A stretch of DNA of 64,000 bases from Puccinia triticina (Eukaryota > Basidiomycota > Pucciniomycetes > Pucciniales > Pucciniaceae): assembly GCF_026914185.1 (NCBI RefSeq), contig NC_070561.1, forward strand, positions 1,550,001 through 1,614,000, written 5' to 3'. Made by a program: the position numbers and the translations under genes. Numbering within the stretch: the first letter of the stretch is position 1; every line of letters begins with the position of its first letter. Under the pieces are notes generated by a model. That model worked only from the letters and a program-made list of their open reading frames with translations, was not told the DNA's origin and searched no databases. This document shows, piece after piece, positions 13,076 through 23,913 of this stretch.

Positions 13076-13115
13076 AGCGCTCCCGCGCCTCCGATCGAGG
13101 GACTTCGCAAGTTCG
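12486..13115. mobile_element. Hairpin-ended 9-bp-TSD element, 630 bp
   Basis: Inverted ends of about 105 bp: left CGAACTTAGCGAAGTCCC, right (reverse complement) CGAACTTGCGAAGTCCC, followed by matching GC-rich sequence. Each end itself folds (AAGTCCCTC against GAGGGACTT, with GTCGCGAAGCGAC inside). A perfect 9-bp duplication GGAAAAATC flanks it (12477-12485 and 13116-13124). The interior has no coding capacity that I recognise. Long inverted ends plus 9-bp duplications suggest a Mutator-like (MULE) non-autonomous element; the superfamily is inferred. Confidence 0.9.
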
Positions 13116-13124
13116 GGAAAAATC

Positions 13125-13655
13125 ACATTGCCAGGATGAGAAAATGTTTGTCTATACGTATCTACTCTTTTTTTTTCTCATCCCCCCCACACACACACTC
13201 ACATTTCTTGACATAGAACCCATTTCCTACCTGTTGTGAGAAATACCTCAATTATTTCCTGCCTGTTGTGCAAGTATGTTGGTGAATTATTGAGGTCAAT
13301 ATACATAAACACATCTGCATATAACTAAAGAAATAGCCTCTGGGGGCCAAACAAACCTGTGCATTAATCTGTCATGCAAGTAACGCCGGCGTCGATATGC
13401 GTGTAATGCTGGCGTCAATGCTCTGCTTTTGTATTAACCACATCTTACTCCACATCAACAGAACCTTCAAGGGTTCAATCCTTCAGGGTCTGTCCCCGAG
13501 TCTGTTTGAGCAGACTCAACAGATTTATTCTTTCACACCCCCTGGAACCCCAAATTTGGGGGCTATTGCCTCATACATACATACACACATACATATATAC
13601 AATGCAATGTAAACTTACTGCATCCCATTTTTCTTTTGGTGATTTATTGAGCGTC
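13125..13655. other. Intergenic, ceramidase A to twinfilin
   Basis: AT-rich with a CATA/CACA microsatellite near 13570-13605. It probably holds the 3' UTR of twinfilin, which lies on the minus strand and ends at 13656. No gene seen. Confidence 0.5.
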
Positions 13656-15167
13656 TCATCTCCGTCGGCCAGGTCGGGCAGGTTTGGCAAAGCCCGTTGA
13701 TGGTTTGAGATTTGAAGCATCAGAGTTCGTCGAAGGTGAAGACAATCCGAGCTCAGACTTGATGTAATCAATGTCGACTTCCTCAGGACTTGATGTTTCA
13801 ATCTGCAAACGTGTCAGGTGTCGTAAATGAACATGCTGTTAAAAATAAAAGCCAGTAGATGATAACGCTGTCGGAGAACTCTGGACTCTCTTGAGTGCAC
13901 TAACCTTCTTGTCAAGTGTGAATCCATAGTCGGGCCCTTTCGATGAGACCGAGGAAGAATTACAAGAGTAAATTAACCTGGATTTTATCGGAGATTTTGA
14001 TGGGCACGAATAGATGAAAACTAGTCATGTTCGACAGCGGAAGATGAAGTGTTGTTTTTTTTAGCACTGAGCTCTAATTGGACGGGGAGTGACGAAATGA
14101 AACTAGAATTTAATTACCTCGACGCTCAGAATCTCCATCGTGAAGAAACTTGTAAAACGTGTATGTTGGTTGGTCGTCAGGAAATTGTAATTGACCCGAG
14201 TGGTCATGAGGAGATACAACGATCGTTTCGGTGGGAATGTTGATAATCTGAGCGGATGTGTTGATTTTATTCCAAATCAGACGTTTTTGCAATAATTGAA
14301 TATTTCGCCGGAAGCAATCAATCAAGATTACTGACGAATTGGACCATCGTAACACTGTTTTCGGCTGACCAAGAGGACAGGGCCTTTTGAGCATCCTCGT
14401 CCCATTTCAATCCCAGATTGGCATTGACAGTATTATCACCCGAGCCCCATACGTTCGAGCTTCGCAGTGTTGTGCCCATCGATGATGAATCAGCTCCTTC
14501 GGCGGCCTTGATGTCAGCTAATTCTCGTTCTCGCAAAGTCATAGGTGCTTGTGCTTTTTGTGATGCCAAGTGAGCCAAATACCCTCGTGGAGTCAAGTCA
14601 TCCTTCGTAGTTGCAAACATCGATTTCTTGAAATTGGAGTCGCCAAGCTATTCAAAAAGTAACAATGACAATTTAGCCAGGTCCACCCGTCAGAAGTTGA
14701 AAAATGCAAGGGAGCAATGCGTGCCTGTCGCGAAATTGTTGCCCGAGTAGAAGCGTACAGCATTTTATCCCGTACTTTAGCTTGATCGGGTACGTATGAT
14801 ATAAACAGCCAGTCCTCGTCCGCGTTATCTCCAAGCCGAAACAGAACATAGGCCGGTTTGTCATCATAGAGAATGTCCGCTAGGAGTTCAAAATCTTCGA
14901 CTTCAGTTTTTGATTCTGTTGGTGGTCTTACCAGACTTGGGACGAGTGTTTCTAGCGATTTTACGGATACAGAAACAAAAAGAAAACCCAATCAGTTGAT
15001 CAGATCAGTATGTCGCTGGATGATACTATATGTAAATTGAAGAATCAGATGGCTCAACCATTTTCAATGTGGACCAATATCAACCTGAGAGAGCCCTTGT
15101 TCGAGACCGCGTCGACAAAGGTAGTAGAAAGTGCTTCACTGACGCCAATGCCACTCTGAGAAGCCAT
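13656..15167 (-). CDS. Twinfilin (actin monomer-binding protein)
   Basis: Twinfilins bind ADP-actin monomers and filament ends through two ADF-homology domains. Model: complement(join(13656..13802, 13905..14020, 14118..14247, 14336..14647, 14725..14951, 15059..15167)), 346 aa, near the usual fungal length. The N-terminus [17 protein letters not shown] starts the first ADF-H domain, which continues through [20 protein letters not shown] linker with [19 protein letters not shown] precedes the second domain (SPSYTFF-like QPTYTFYKF, then [19 protein letters not shown]). The C-terminus [12 protein letters not shown] is the basic tail typical of twinfilins. Intron 2 starts with GC (CAG|GCACGC) and ends TAG, a GC-AG intron. 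The gene is head-to-head with the chimera at 15505. Confidence 0.92.
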
Positions 15168-15504
15168 CCTTGCGACCTTGCCCGTTCGATTCGAAGCTGG
15201 GGAGACGAAGGCCGATGACGTCAGCCGGAACTTGGAAGGCTAACATGTCCACAACCCGACACCCGAACCACACCCGAACCACACCCGACTGCTGGGCAGT
15301 GGGCCGCAGCCGGCAACACTACATAAATACATAAGTATGTAACTTCTCTTCGCGTGCAAGTCCCCAATTAAATAAATATCAGCCATCACAGATTATTGCG
15401 GGTTCGTTGAAGCTCCGAAGAAACTTAAGAAACGCTCGCCATCCCGCCAGTAAACCAACCTTCGTGATTCAATCGAGCCATAATTTCTGAATCGGAGCAA
15501 AGAG
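15168..15504. promoter_or_regulatory. Shared upstream region of two divergent genes
   Basis: The 337 bp between the start codons of twinfilin (minus) and the USP7-Gag chimera (plus) must hold both promoters. It contains three close copies of CACCCGAAC-type sequence (15261-15292) on the plus strand and a run of ATAAATA near 15323. No experimental support; role inferred from position. Confidence 0.4.
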
Positions 15505-18141
15505 ATGTCTTATTACTATTCCAATGGGCCCATAACCACTAAGGTGCGCTCAACGAGTCATCGGTGACTGACCGATGGGAAATGACTGACGGGTACTTCG
15601 CGTCTCCTTTTCGTACAAATTTGGGTAGATTATCACAGATGAAACCTTTAGAGTACATCAAGGGTTTGACATGGCGTTGCTAGATGACATGACGATGCCT
15701 CCCTCGAATCTTCTGACTTTCGAAGTTGCGGGGCGCGAACCTTTCTTAGATTTCAAATCCACACTTGCTCGAAAGCTTGGGTACCCGCTTAACCATTTTC
15801 GTGTTTGGGTGTTGTCTGCATCGAGGCTGAGTCAAGGCTATCGTGAAGAAGTAAAGATCATCCGGGTAAGCCGAGTGGTGCCAGAGGATGACCCTGAACT
15901 AAGTGAGTCACAGAGTATAGAACAGTCATTACTGTTTAAAAGCCAGATTGAAGTTGTTGATCTTGGTACCACCTACTACAGCAATGGACAAGATTCGCAA
16001 GATGGGTTCAAATACTCCAGGTCTCATATTATATGTTGAAGTGCTCGACCCGGAACGTGAGGCACTACCTGCTGGCCCTAAGGAAAACCAACGGATGGTT
16101 TTCGTTAAGTATTTTGATGCAATAAACCAAAAATTAGACGGAGTTGGTCACTTCTATGTCAATCGGCGTGGATCAGACTTGAAAGAATTCGTCAGAACCC
16201 GCAATAACCTTCACCCAAATGCGCGCATAGATTTTTACAAGGTGTGTGTATCAACATCGTGATCTATCCAGCCGGTCACAGTCGGCTCCTACAAACTCAC
16301 TTCCCATCGACCGAGGAAAACATGTGGCCCAAAACTTTGACTCTTTTTGTTCCCTTTTTCTGAGAAAAAGAAAAAAAAAAAAGAAAAAAGTTCATGGCGA
16401 ATTTCCTTGGGAGTCGACTGTAATCGACATTATCTATTGCTGCACATCATATTTTTATATATTTCTTGATCCTTCGACTCGTAGGAAATAGGGCCTGGAG
16501 AGACCAATATTCGGAAGGATTTCACATCTGGCTACTCTGAGGAAGTACGCAATGGGGATATATTTTGCTTTCAAGTCGAACTTCCCGACCAAGCGTCAGT
16601 CCCGTCAATTCAATCTCCGCAATGATCTTGAATTTGATAAACATCTTTCCTCTTTTTTTGGGGCATTTTGAATCGAAGCATTGCCGAGTTGCGAAGACAG
16701 AAACTATGTGTTGATCTCGAGGAATTTTACAAATTTTTGCAAAACCGCGTGTTGATTACTTTCAAACCTCGCCATGATGCCATGGCTACGACTATCCAGT
16801 TCTCCTTAGTTTTGAGCGAGACTTTCACCTACGATCAGATGGCCCAACTAGTATCAGCAAAACTGCATCATGAACCAGAAAAACTTCGATTTACTAGCAG
16901 TCACGAAGGCAATCCCCAGACCGTAATCCTTCGGACGTCCCCCCGGAGTAACTCCTGGCGATGTTCCCCGGAAACCATAACTGTGGATAAAATGATTAGG
17001 CCACCAGGCGCCGATACGTCGAGCTACTCCAAGAGTAAACCGAATAACGTCTTGTTTTATGAACTGCTGGACCTGCCTACTGGCGAGGTTCATCGTAAGC
17101 GTATGGTGACAGTAACGTGGACTGGTGCTCAAAACCGGGAAGAGGTGGGTTTCAAGTACTCTCAATCTTCATTTGGCTAGAAACGGCGTTCCACCTTACA
17201 AACCCGATTCCTGGGAATCTGATGGCTTCATGTAAATCGGTCTACTTCAGGGGAAATATTCGATGTTGATGCCGACGACTTGTTCGATGCATGAAGTAGC
17301 CAATAAACTTTCGACAATGGTCCAATTTTCAAAAAACTCTTCCCGAAAGATCAGGCTCTTCACGATTCAAGATGGCAAGGTTCAAACACCGTTTACAGGT
17401 GAAGAGCTTCTGTGGACCGTACTCGATGTCGAGAACATTTATGCTGCAGAAGCCAGTACGATGACGATGAAACAGTACGACCCCTCAGCGATGCTCAAGA
17501 TGCTTCAATTTGTTGTCAAGCTAAAAGTGGATGGAAGCAACTACCAACAGTGGCTAAAGGCGTTGGAGAGTGTTTTAGGAATGGCTACGGGGAAGGCAGG
17601 AATTCTGACTTTGCCGGGACACACGCTAAGCCCTTCAGAAGACCTCATGATCAAACAAGCGATCATGGCTTCAGTGGACGATGCACTCGTGTTAACAGTT
17701 CTTGAAGCTGAATCTGGAATGGTGGCTTTCGCTGAGATTCAGAAGCGCTACACATTAAAGAGTCGAAGTGGCCACATCAGGCTAATGAAAGAGATCTTGA
17801 AGACGAAATTTGACTTGCACGACCGAACGGCGGAGGTTGACGCCCATTTCCGCAAGATCGATCATCTGGCCGAGACGCTTTTTGATTCCGGTTTCCAGCT
17901 CACCCGGGAATCTTTCAAAGGTCTCCTCTTCCACCTTTCCTTGCCCGAACTTGATATGCCACCTTTTCTGAACATCTGCAAAAGGATCGACGCCCAGCCC
18001 GGAGGTGCGACCACAGTTTCAAATAAACAATTGGTCAAAATCGCACAGACCGAGCTAGCTCAATTTCGTCAGCGTCGCCAGAATACTTCGATCGGACCGA
18101 GTAAAAAATGTGCGGTTCGAGCGCGGCGAAATTCAATGTAA
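15505..18141 (+). CDS. Chimeric gene: USP7-type ubiquitin-like domains fused to copia Gag
   Basis: Model: join(15505..15543, 15629..15902, 15982..16241, 16485..16603, 16679..17144, 17251..18141), 682 aa, no stop and all splice phases agreeing. After a 13-residue leader (MSYYYSNGPITTK) comes the C-terminal tail of the deubiquitinase USP7/Ubp15: FRVHQGFDMALLDD and FLDFKSTLARKLGYP (HUBL1), LILYVEVLDPERE (HUBL2), YDQMAQLVSAKLH with LFYELLDLP (HUBL3) and MHEVANKLSTMVQF to VENIYAAE (HUBL4). At about 17455 the frame passes directly into a copia-type Gag/UBN2 domain (VDGSNYQQWLKALE ... RSGHIRLMKEILKTKFDL) that runs to the stop. The TRAF and catalytic (Cys/His box) domains are absent, so it cannot be an active protease. 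It could be an expressed novel fusion or a pseudogene with an intact frame. Confidence 0.75.
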
Positions 18142-18440
18142 CGACCAATGATTTTGCAAGGGATCGATTAAAGCTCCGAACGAACAGAGTCAGACCCAAA
18201 AGGAAAATCCACCTGGGCCCAGGGCTGCGATCTGGCTAGAAACGCTACGAAGGAGGATGTTCATAAGACTTTGATGAGTTGATCCAAATTGGTCTGCTAC
18301 CTTCCAAATTTATTTCCAATTCTAATTGTATGAACTCAAGATGAACATTTGTAAAATCTGTCAAGTGCACCTTCTCAATGCCTGCAATGAGATACCCAGC
18401 TGGCACTGACATATTCTGATGTGAGCTTGCGGTTAGAGAT
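18142..18440. other. 3' flank of the chimeric gene
   Basis: The first 100 bp may be decayed Gag or zinc-knuckle sequence from the same copia source (reading CAVRAR at the stop, then out-of-frame remnants). No LTR and no other gene seen. Confidence 0.35.
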
Positions 18441-18442
18441 GG

Positions 18443-18600
18443 CTCCGTCACACCCGGGTACCCGCGCGGGTGCGGGTACCCGCGGCCTGTTTTGACTGGA
18501 TCCTGACATCGTACCCGCATCCGCACTCGTTGGCGGGTACCCGCCGGCCTGGGCGGGTACCCGCGCGGATACCCGCGGATACCCGCTCTTTGAAACTCAT
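18443..18600 (-). repeat. GC-rich palindrome repeat built on GCGGGTACCCGC
   Basis: Dense copies of the 12-bp palindrome GCGGGTACCCGC and variants. Read on the minus strand the order is: GGCGGGTACCCGCC, a G-rich run, then AAAACAGGC and another GCGGGTACCCGC. The same order is seen at 19165-19362 (minus), 37641-37770 (plus) and 41360-41516 (plus), so these are copies of one dispersed element. Ends and duplications were not resolved. Confidence 0.7.
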
Positions 18601-18602
18601 CT

Positions 18603-19160
18603 CGGCGACCGGAAGGGGCCCCTTTCGGTCGAAGAGGGATGACCTCGGCGACCAAAAGGAAGCCGTTCTGGTTGCAATAAGACCTCTGCGACCAGGAGGT
18701 TTTCTTCTGTTCGCCGAGGTAACTTTGACGACCAGGAGGTTTCCTTCTGGTCGCCGAGGTAACTTCAGCGATCAGGAGGTTGTCTTCTGGTCGCCGAGGT
18801 AACCTCAGCGACCAAGAGGTTGCCTTCTGGTCGGCGAGGTAACCTCTGCGACCAGGAGGTTACCTGCTGGTCGCGCGCTAAGGTTATTTAACCTCTGCGA
18901 CCAGGACTATTTCCTCTTGGTCGCCGAGGTTTTACAAACTTCGTGACCAAGATAGTATCCTCCTGGTCGCCGAGGTTTTGTAACCTCTGCGACCGGGAGG
19001 ATTTTTTCCTTCTGGTCGCCGAGATACAGCCCCGGTGACCGGAAGGAATCCCTCCTGGTAGATGAGGTTGTGTGTCCTCGGCGACCAGGTGGGTTTTCTG
19101 GCTGCCAAGGCTGTAAAACCTTGGCAACCGGAAGTGATCAGGCCTTCCGGTTGAAGGGAT
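18603..19160. repeat. Tandem array of about 40-bp units with internal dyad
   Basis: Units of about 40 bp such as GCGACCAGGAGGTTNCCTTCTGGTCGCCGAGG repeat more than ten times with drift; the clearest copies lie at 18660-18870. Each unit is an imperfect inverted repeat (CGACCAG against CTGGTCG), so either strand could form a row of small hairpins. It sits between two copies of the GGGTACCC palindrome repeat. Confidence 0.75.
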
Positions 19161-19164
19161 CAGG

Positions 19165-19362
19165 CCTTCCGGTTGAAGCGGTGGGCGGGTGCGGGCGGGT
19201 GTGGGTTGAATTATCCGGGTACCCGCCCACTTTTTCCCGGAATCTCGCACCCGCACCCGCACCCGCTGGCGGGTACCCGCCGGCCGTGGCGGGTACCCGC
19301 CAGCGGATAGCAGGTACCCGCAACGGGTTCGCCGGCGGTTGTGTGACAAGTTTCTTGCAGTG
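19165..19362 (-). repeat. GC-rich palindrome repeat, second copy
   Basis: Same organisation as at 18443-18600: GCGGGTACCCGC palindromes, a (GCACCC)n-like stretch and a short A/T-rich spacer. The outer end on the minus strand reads CACTGCAAGAAAC, sharing CACTGCAA with the repeat at 41360 and the TIR element at 49094. Confidence 0.65.
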
Positions 19363-19380
19363 GCAAAGAATTGTAGTTTA

Positions 19381-19745
19381 GCCCCGTTTGGATGCATCAT
19401 AATTGTAGGTGTTATGTTGCACAAATCATTAAAGAAATGAAAAAATATTCAAAATTTGGTACCCAACTTTGTCAGGCAAGGCGAACAACTGCTCTACTCA
19501 ATATTTCCATCAGATTCAAAAATTTAGCCTATCTTCAGTGCCACAATAGCAATATTGCACTCTTGACCAATATAAAGTGTACTGTTGCTTTGATGATGCT
19601 GAAGATGGTCAAATTATTTCAATCTGATAAAAATATTGAGTGGATCAGGTCTGACAGATCACATTTCTAATAGTTTGTTTTGTTTTGTATTTAATGATTT
19701 GTTATAACACCTACAGTTATGAATCATGATGTGTCCAAATGGGGC
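19381..19745. mobile_element. Tourist-like MITE (365 bp)
   Basis: Inverted ends of about 55 bp: left GCCCCGTTTGGATGCATCAT, right (reverse complement) GCCCCATTTGGACACATCAT, both continuing to TGTAGGTGTTAT and AATCATTAAA. The AT-rich interior has no coding capacity. GCCCCGTTTGG resembles Tourist/PIF-type termini. The flanking TTA and ATA differ at one base, so the target duplication has decayed. It ends 261 bp before the GSTK start codon. Confidence 0.8.
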
Positions 19746-20006
19746 ATAAAATATGTAAATATTTATTCTTACTTGCTATGTGCCCCAGGAGACTATTGGC
19801 TTCTTCTCTGCCTCTCCAGAACCCTGGTGTTTGGAAGCGTATCTTGTTTGTTTAACACGAAGAAGGAAACTATCAGGTTTGGGGTTTGCGGTCTGCCTGT
19901 GCCAGGGTGTGCTTGGTGGTATGACGTACATCCAAACTTTAACGGGACGCAGCAGCTGCCGATTCCATTGTTTCTCTCGACTCCACCCTCGACGAATTTC
20001 CCGACA

Positions 20007-21719
20007 ATGTCCAAGCGCCTCACGATTCGATTGAGCTACGATATCGTAAGGTTAGTCACCATCCCCCCAGACTTTACCCGAGTGGAAATAACAGACGGTG
20101 GAAGTCTTAAGGGCGTGTGCTGAAACTTCTCGCGCTGTTTGATTCTGCTTTTTGGCCCAGTCCCTGGGTAAGTTATTCCTCATCACTGTAATGTCCCTAT
20201 CTCGATTCCCAGCATCTGGTTTACCTTCTTTCATCATCCTTTTGATTTTTTCCAACCGGAAAACAGAGTTACTTTGCCTATGTCGTCTTGAAGCGTTATC
20301 GGCCAATATGGGATTTCGATCTCATTCTTAATCCAGTTTACCTGGGCGGTACGGTTTTCCCATCTCTTCGAACCCACTAGCTTCTCACTGACCTTCGTTT
20401 TCGCTAAACTTGTGCACATGTATGCATTCACAGGCGTCATGAAAGGCAGCAAAAATACGCCCCCATTCGCCGCACCCAATAAACGTGAACATTATTAGAT
20501 GCGTATAACATCCTACATGTTAAGACGAATCCTCAGGGAGAAATTAATAATTTGGGCTCCAAACCTCTCCTTTAGTTAAGAAAATGGTACACACTCGAAT
20601 CTACTTCTTTTTTTCTTCGACTCAAAAGTTCTGGAACCAGTCCAAGTCAATGAACTGTGGTCATCAACAAGCAAAGAACTAATATGCCATCTTTCCCATA
20701 TTTCTAATCTTGATCATCATTTATTTCCCGAAAAAACGCCGATCATAGAATGAAGAGATTCCATTAGTAAGTAATCCCCCATCCCTGTCGCTACAATGTC
20801 CGATCAGACATAAGATGTAAACTGACCAAGCTCATTGGACTCGGAAAAAGATGTCCAAATTTCTTGGAGGTATGCAGGCCCAACACTCTCGGATAGACAT
20901 CCAAGCTTGACCATCAAAAGTCGCATTGAATCTGAAGATAGTTTTCGTTTTTGATCGGGAAAACCCGTAGTTAAATGCGCTGTTCCTCGTGGTCCTTTTC
21001 CATTCAATACTCTACCGATCATGCGCTTCTTGAAGGTCGTTCAAGAGAAAGCTCCGGATCGATTGGAGGCTTCTACGGATAAACTATATGTCAGTTACCC
21101 CCCTTCTCTTCCTTCCTTCCGTCATTACTGTCTTGGTTTTGGATCCCATTAGAGGCATTGTTGAGAAGAATACGACAATGGATCCTCATGAATGTTCATC
21201 TCTAATCAACAAAATCATCAGGAAGTGGTTTTCGAGAATAAAGTCGAAGTCTCTGACAATATCGCCGGAGTCCTGGGATCTTTATCGCCGGCGCCGTTCG
21301 AGGCATCAGCGCTGGAAGAGTATGTGCGCCTATCGAGCAGCACAGAGACGAAGGAGAGGGTGAAGCAGGACGCCGAGCGCCTGGTGGCTGAGGGCGCTTT
21401 CGGATTCCCGTGGCTTGAAGTCTGCAAGCCCGACGGCCAACGACTGACCATATTTGGCTCGGACAGATTCGAGTTCTTGGCGGATTGGTGGGCCACTTCG
21501 TTTCCCTTTTTCCAACAACTATCGTGTCTTGTCCATCTGGAGATCACTGATAGTAATTGGCAACCCTTCTACCTTAATCATCCATCCGCCGGCTCACCAA
21601 AATATTCATTGGTTCAACTGATCAAGGCTTGGTCAAGAATGGAAAGGGCCCAATCCATCTGTGGTGCCTCCAAAAAGCCGTCTCTAGTGTATTTGTCTCA
21701 TTCATGGCCGGCGATATAG
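20007..21719 (+). CDS. Kappa-class glutathione S-transferase (DsbA-fold)
   Basis: Glutathione-dependent enzyme of the GSTK/2-hydroxychromene-2-carboxylate isomerase family, often mitochondrial or peroxisomal. Firm exons: 20007..20050, 20161..20167, 20267..20348, 20434..20484, then 20971..21089 and 21222..21719. They give IRLSYDIV + SPW + SYFAYVVLKRYRPIW, LNPVYLGG + VMKGSKNTPPFAAPNK, GPFPFNTLPIMRFLK and GAFGFPWLEV...IFGSDRFE, the classic family order. The second exon is only 7 nt (TCCCTGG) and restores the SPW active-site turn. Tentative small exons 20576..20586, 20629..20659 and 20756..20766 would encode LKKM-FWNQSKSMNC-EIPL, matching the family's MANDL...QIPI segment; one more 3n+1 piece before 20971 is unresolved. 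The last 60 residues beyond DRFE are unlike the family and may hold an unseen intron. Confidence 0.8.
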
Positions 21720-22161
21720 CTCGCAGGATGTGCTTCATTGTATCAATAAGAATATGTGTAGACCAACATGCAGAGCCACGTATCTTCTTGATCTCTGCCC
21801 AACTTGTATTTCCATGGATTTGCTTATAGAGAATGAACCTGCTAAATTTGGCATGCCCTTTGACCTACATCATCACATCTTCAGCACTCTACTTCCTAAG
21901 CGCAAAAACTCATGCGCATACAAACTGGCATTTCCTGCTGTTGGTAAAATAGCCATTTTGCTGGCTGTATGAAGAAGCATTTGAATCTGATGGTTTGATG
22001 GCAATGACATTAACGCGTCCTTCAGCACATCTGTCTTTTGGCAAACCTATCTACAACTCTACTTGGTTAATACAACAATTGAACAAAGCAGGAGTAATAC
22101 AGCAAAACAATCGAATTACATCTACCTCTCTTGAGTATTGTTTCTCTTTGGGTGCGAATTT

Positions 22162-23312
22162 TCACTGCATAGCGATGCCCAAGGCAAGATGCATGAGTCG
22201 AGCATCCACCACGTAGCCCTTTTTCTGGTTGTACTGTTGCAAAGTTTTATAGAGATCTTTGAGAGCTACGAGTTCGACTTTGATATGTTCGCCTTGTGTG
22301 TTGGAACAGTTTTGAATTATGGTCAGTCAATGGTATCGATCATGGATTCTATGCTCACAGTCACTTACCTTGTTCTTGTTGAGGCTCCGGCACCAAATCG
22401 GCTCGGTCTAAGGAGACAGACACTTTGGCTAAGACCATGTTGGCCGAGCTCATCCCGGGGTCATTCTGTGCACAAAAGGAAAGAAGAAAAGACACACCAA
22501 GACGTCGGTCCCAGAATTAAATTACCCGGTCTACTGAATGTTTAGAGTATTTCTAGGGAGAAGATGGAAGGGCCAGATCGACTGACCACAAGAATCTCGC
22601 TGATCTCTTCGACTTTAGCCTGGCCGCCATTAGGCCCGTTGCCGTATCCGGTTTCCTCAAGCAATCTACCCATAGGGATTCTTGACTAGATGAGCGGTTT
22701 TAAAAAGAAGCGGGAAAGTTGCTATTTTTGATTGGAAGATGATGGGACCCACTCTCGTAAAGCAGCTGTCTCGGCATTCTCACCCTCGTCGATTAACCCG
22801 GCCGGCAGCTCGACTACGATCTTGTTAACCGGTGGTCTGAACTGGAAAACGAGGATGGTCGAGGGCGGCTGTTGGGGCCTGGATACGACGGCGAAGATTG
22901 CCACCGCTTCAATCCGAACACCATACCCATCGTCAATCGCTTATCACGCGTTGATGCACGCTCTGCCGTCTTTTGTCATCATGGCTCGGCCTATACTAGG
23001 ACAGAGATAATGATTCATGCAACCTACCATCTGGCTTGTCGCTCGATGATTCTCCGGCCGTCTTGCGATAAGAACTGTCCCAGGGGATCGAGGATTTGTC
23101 TTTAGACGATGACTGGGATGGATGGAATGAAGCGAGTGCAGAGCGGGAACATACGCTTCCCACTTGCGTTCCTTGCCCGTCTCGTCGACCCAATCGATCG
23201 ATGTAAGTCCAAGCCATTTAGCCTGGGAGCTTTCCAAGGGCTGTGAGGTCTTGACCGTAGCCGAGCCGAGCTCGAAGGAAGGCCGCTTCTTGTTGTGAGT
23301 CGAGTCAGACAT
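22162..23312 (-). CDS. ADP-ribose pyrophosphatase (NUDIX, NUDT5/YSA1 type)
   Basis: Cleaves ADP-ribose to AMP and ribose 5-phosphate. Model: complement(join(22162..22292, 22369..22465, 22587..22665, 22753..22939, 23028..23074, 23155..23312)), 232 aa, close to the usual 210-230. The NUDIX box is assembled over two exons: GLIDEGENAETAALRE + LLEETGY, matching GX5EX7REUXEEXGU. Before it comes AVAIFAVVSRP...VFQFRPPVNKIVVELPA, and after it DPGMSSANMVLAKVSV, both typical of this subfamily. The C-terminus ends GYVVDARLMHLALGIAMQ. It converges with the GSTK gene (443 bp between stops). No targeting signal seen, so cytosolic or nuclear. Confidence 0.93.
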
Positions 23313-23645
23313 GTTCTTGAGCCGGGAGGGTGTGTTTCTCGGAATCCAGCTGCGACTGAACGTCGGTCGACGACCGCCCGGGCGCAGGCCGGAGACAACC
23401 GGCGAGATGATCGATCGCATCATGGCCGTTCATTCATCAGCTACATAATGCCCACCAAACATCACATGGATCTTAGACCAGGAAGCACGCTGGGGCCAGA
23501 TAGGTGTTGTTGGACGAACCTCAGCCAAATGACACTGTTGTGCTCTTGCACAGGATGCTCTGAAAGAGGAAATTATAAAACAAAGCATGTTACAGCAGTA
23601 GATTAGAATTGGGATATAACTCGCTAGGCGGGCGAGTTGACAGGC

Positions 23646-23683
<38 letters not shown>

Positions 23684-23690
23684 TCTCACA

Positions 23691-23728
<38 letters not shown>
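23646..23728 (+). tRNA. tRNA-His (GTG) with a short intron
   Basis: A perfect 7-bp acceptor (GTGGGCG with CGCCCAC), discriminator A, T arm GTCGG-TTCGATT-CCGGC and a B box GGTTCGATTCC. The anticodon arm reads TCTCG-TTGTGG, then an 11-nt intron, then C and CGTGA (one mismatch). TTGTG pairs with CACAA in the intron, the anticodon-intron helix expected for spliced tRNAs. Six T residues at 23761 can end Pol III transcription. It lies 186 bp beyond the PGS1 stop codon. Confidence 0.82.
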
Positions 23729-23731
<3 letters not shown>

Positions 23732-23913
23732 ACTGACTGTTGCACACTACCTTGTGCCAACTTTTTTCTCCTGCCATTCTTGATTCACTGGAAGGTCCAG
23801 TTACCCATCTGCCTCGTCATCTTTTGGCATGATTCTTCATTCATCAACTGGATCATGGGTAAATAAATGAGAGGCCAAAAATGTATTGCGCGAGAGGGAG
23901 AGAACAGTATGTA

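Noticed and set aside
20804..21022. A 72-codon minus-strand frame inside the GSTK locus
   Set aside because: It overlaps exon 20971-21089, which encodes the conserved FPFNTLPIMRFL block on the plus strand; the minus frame has no family match.
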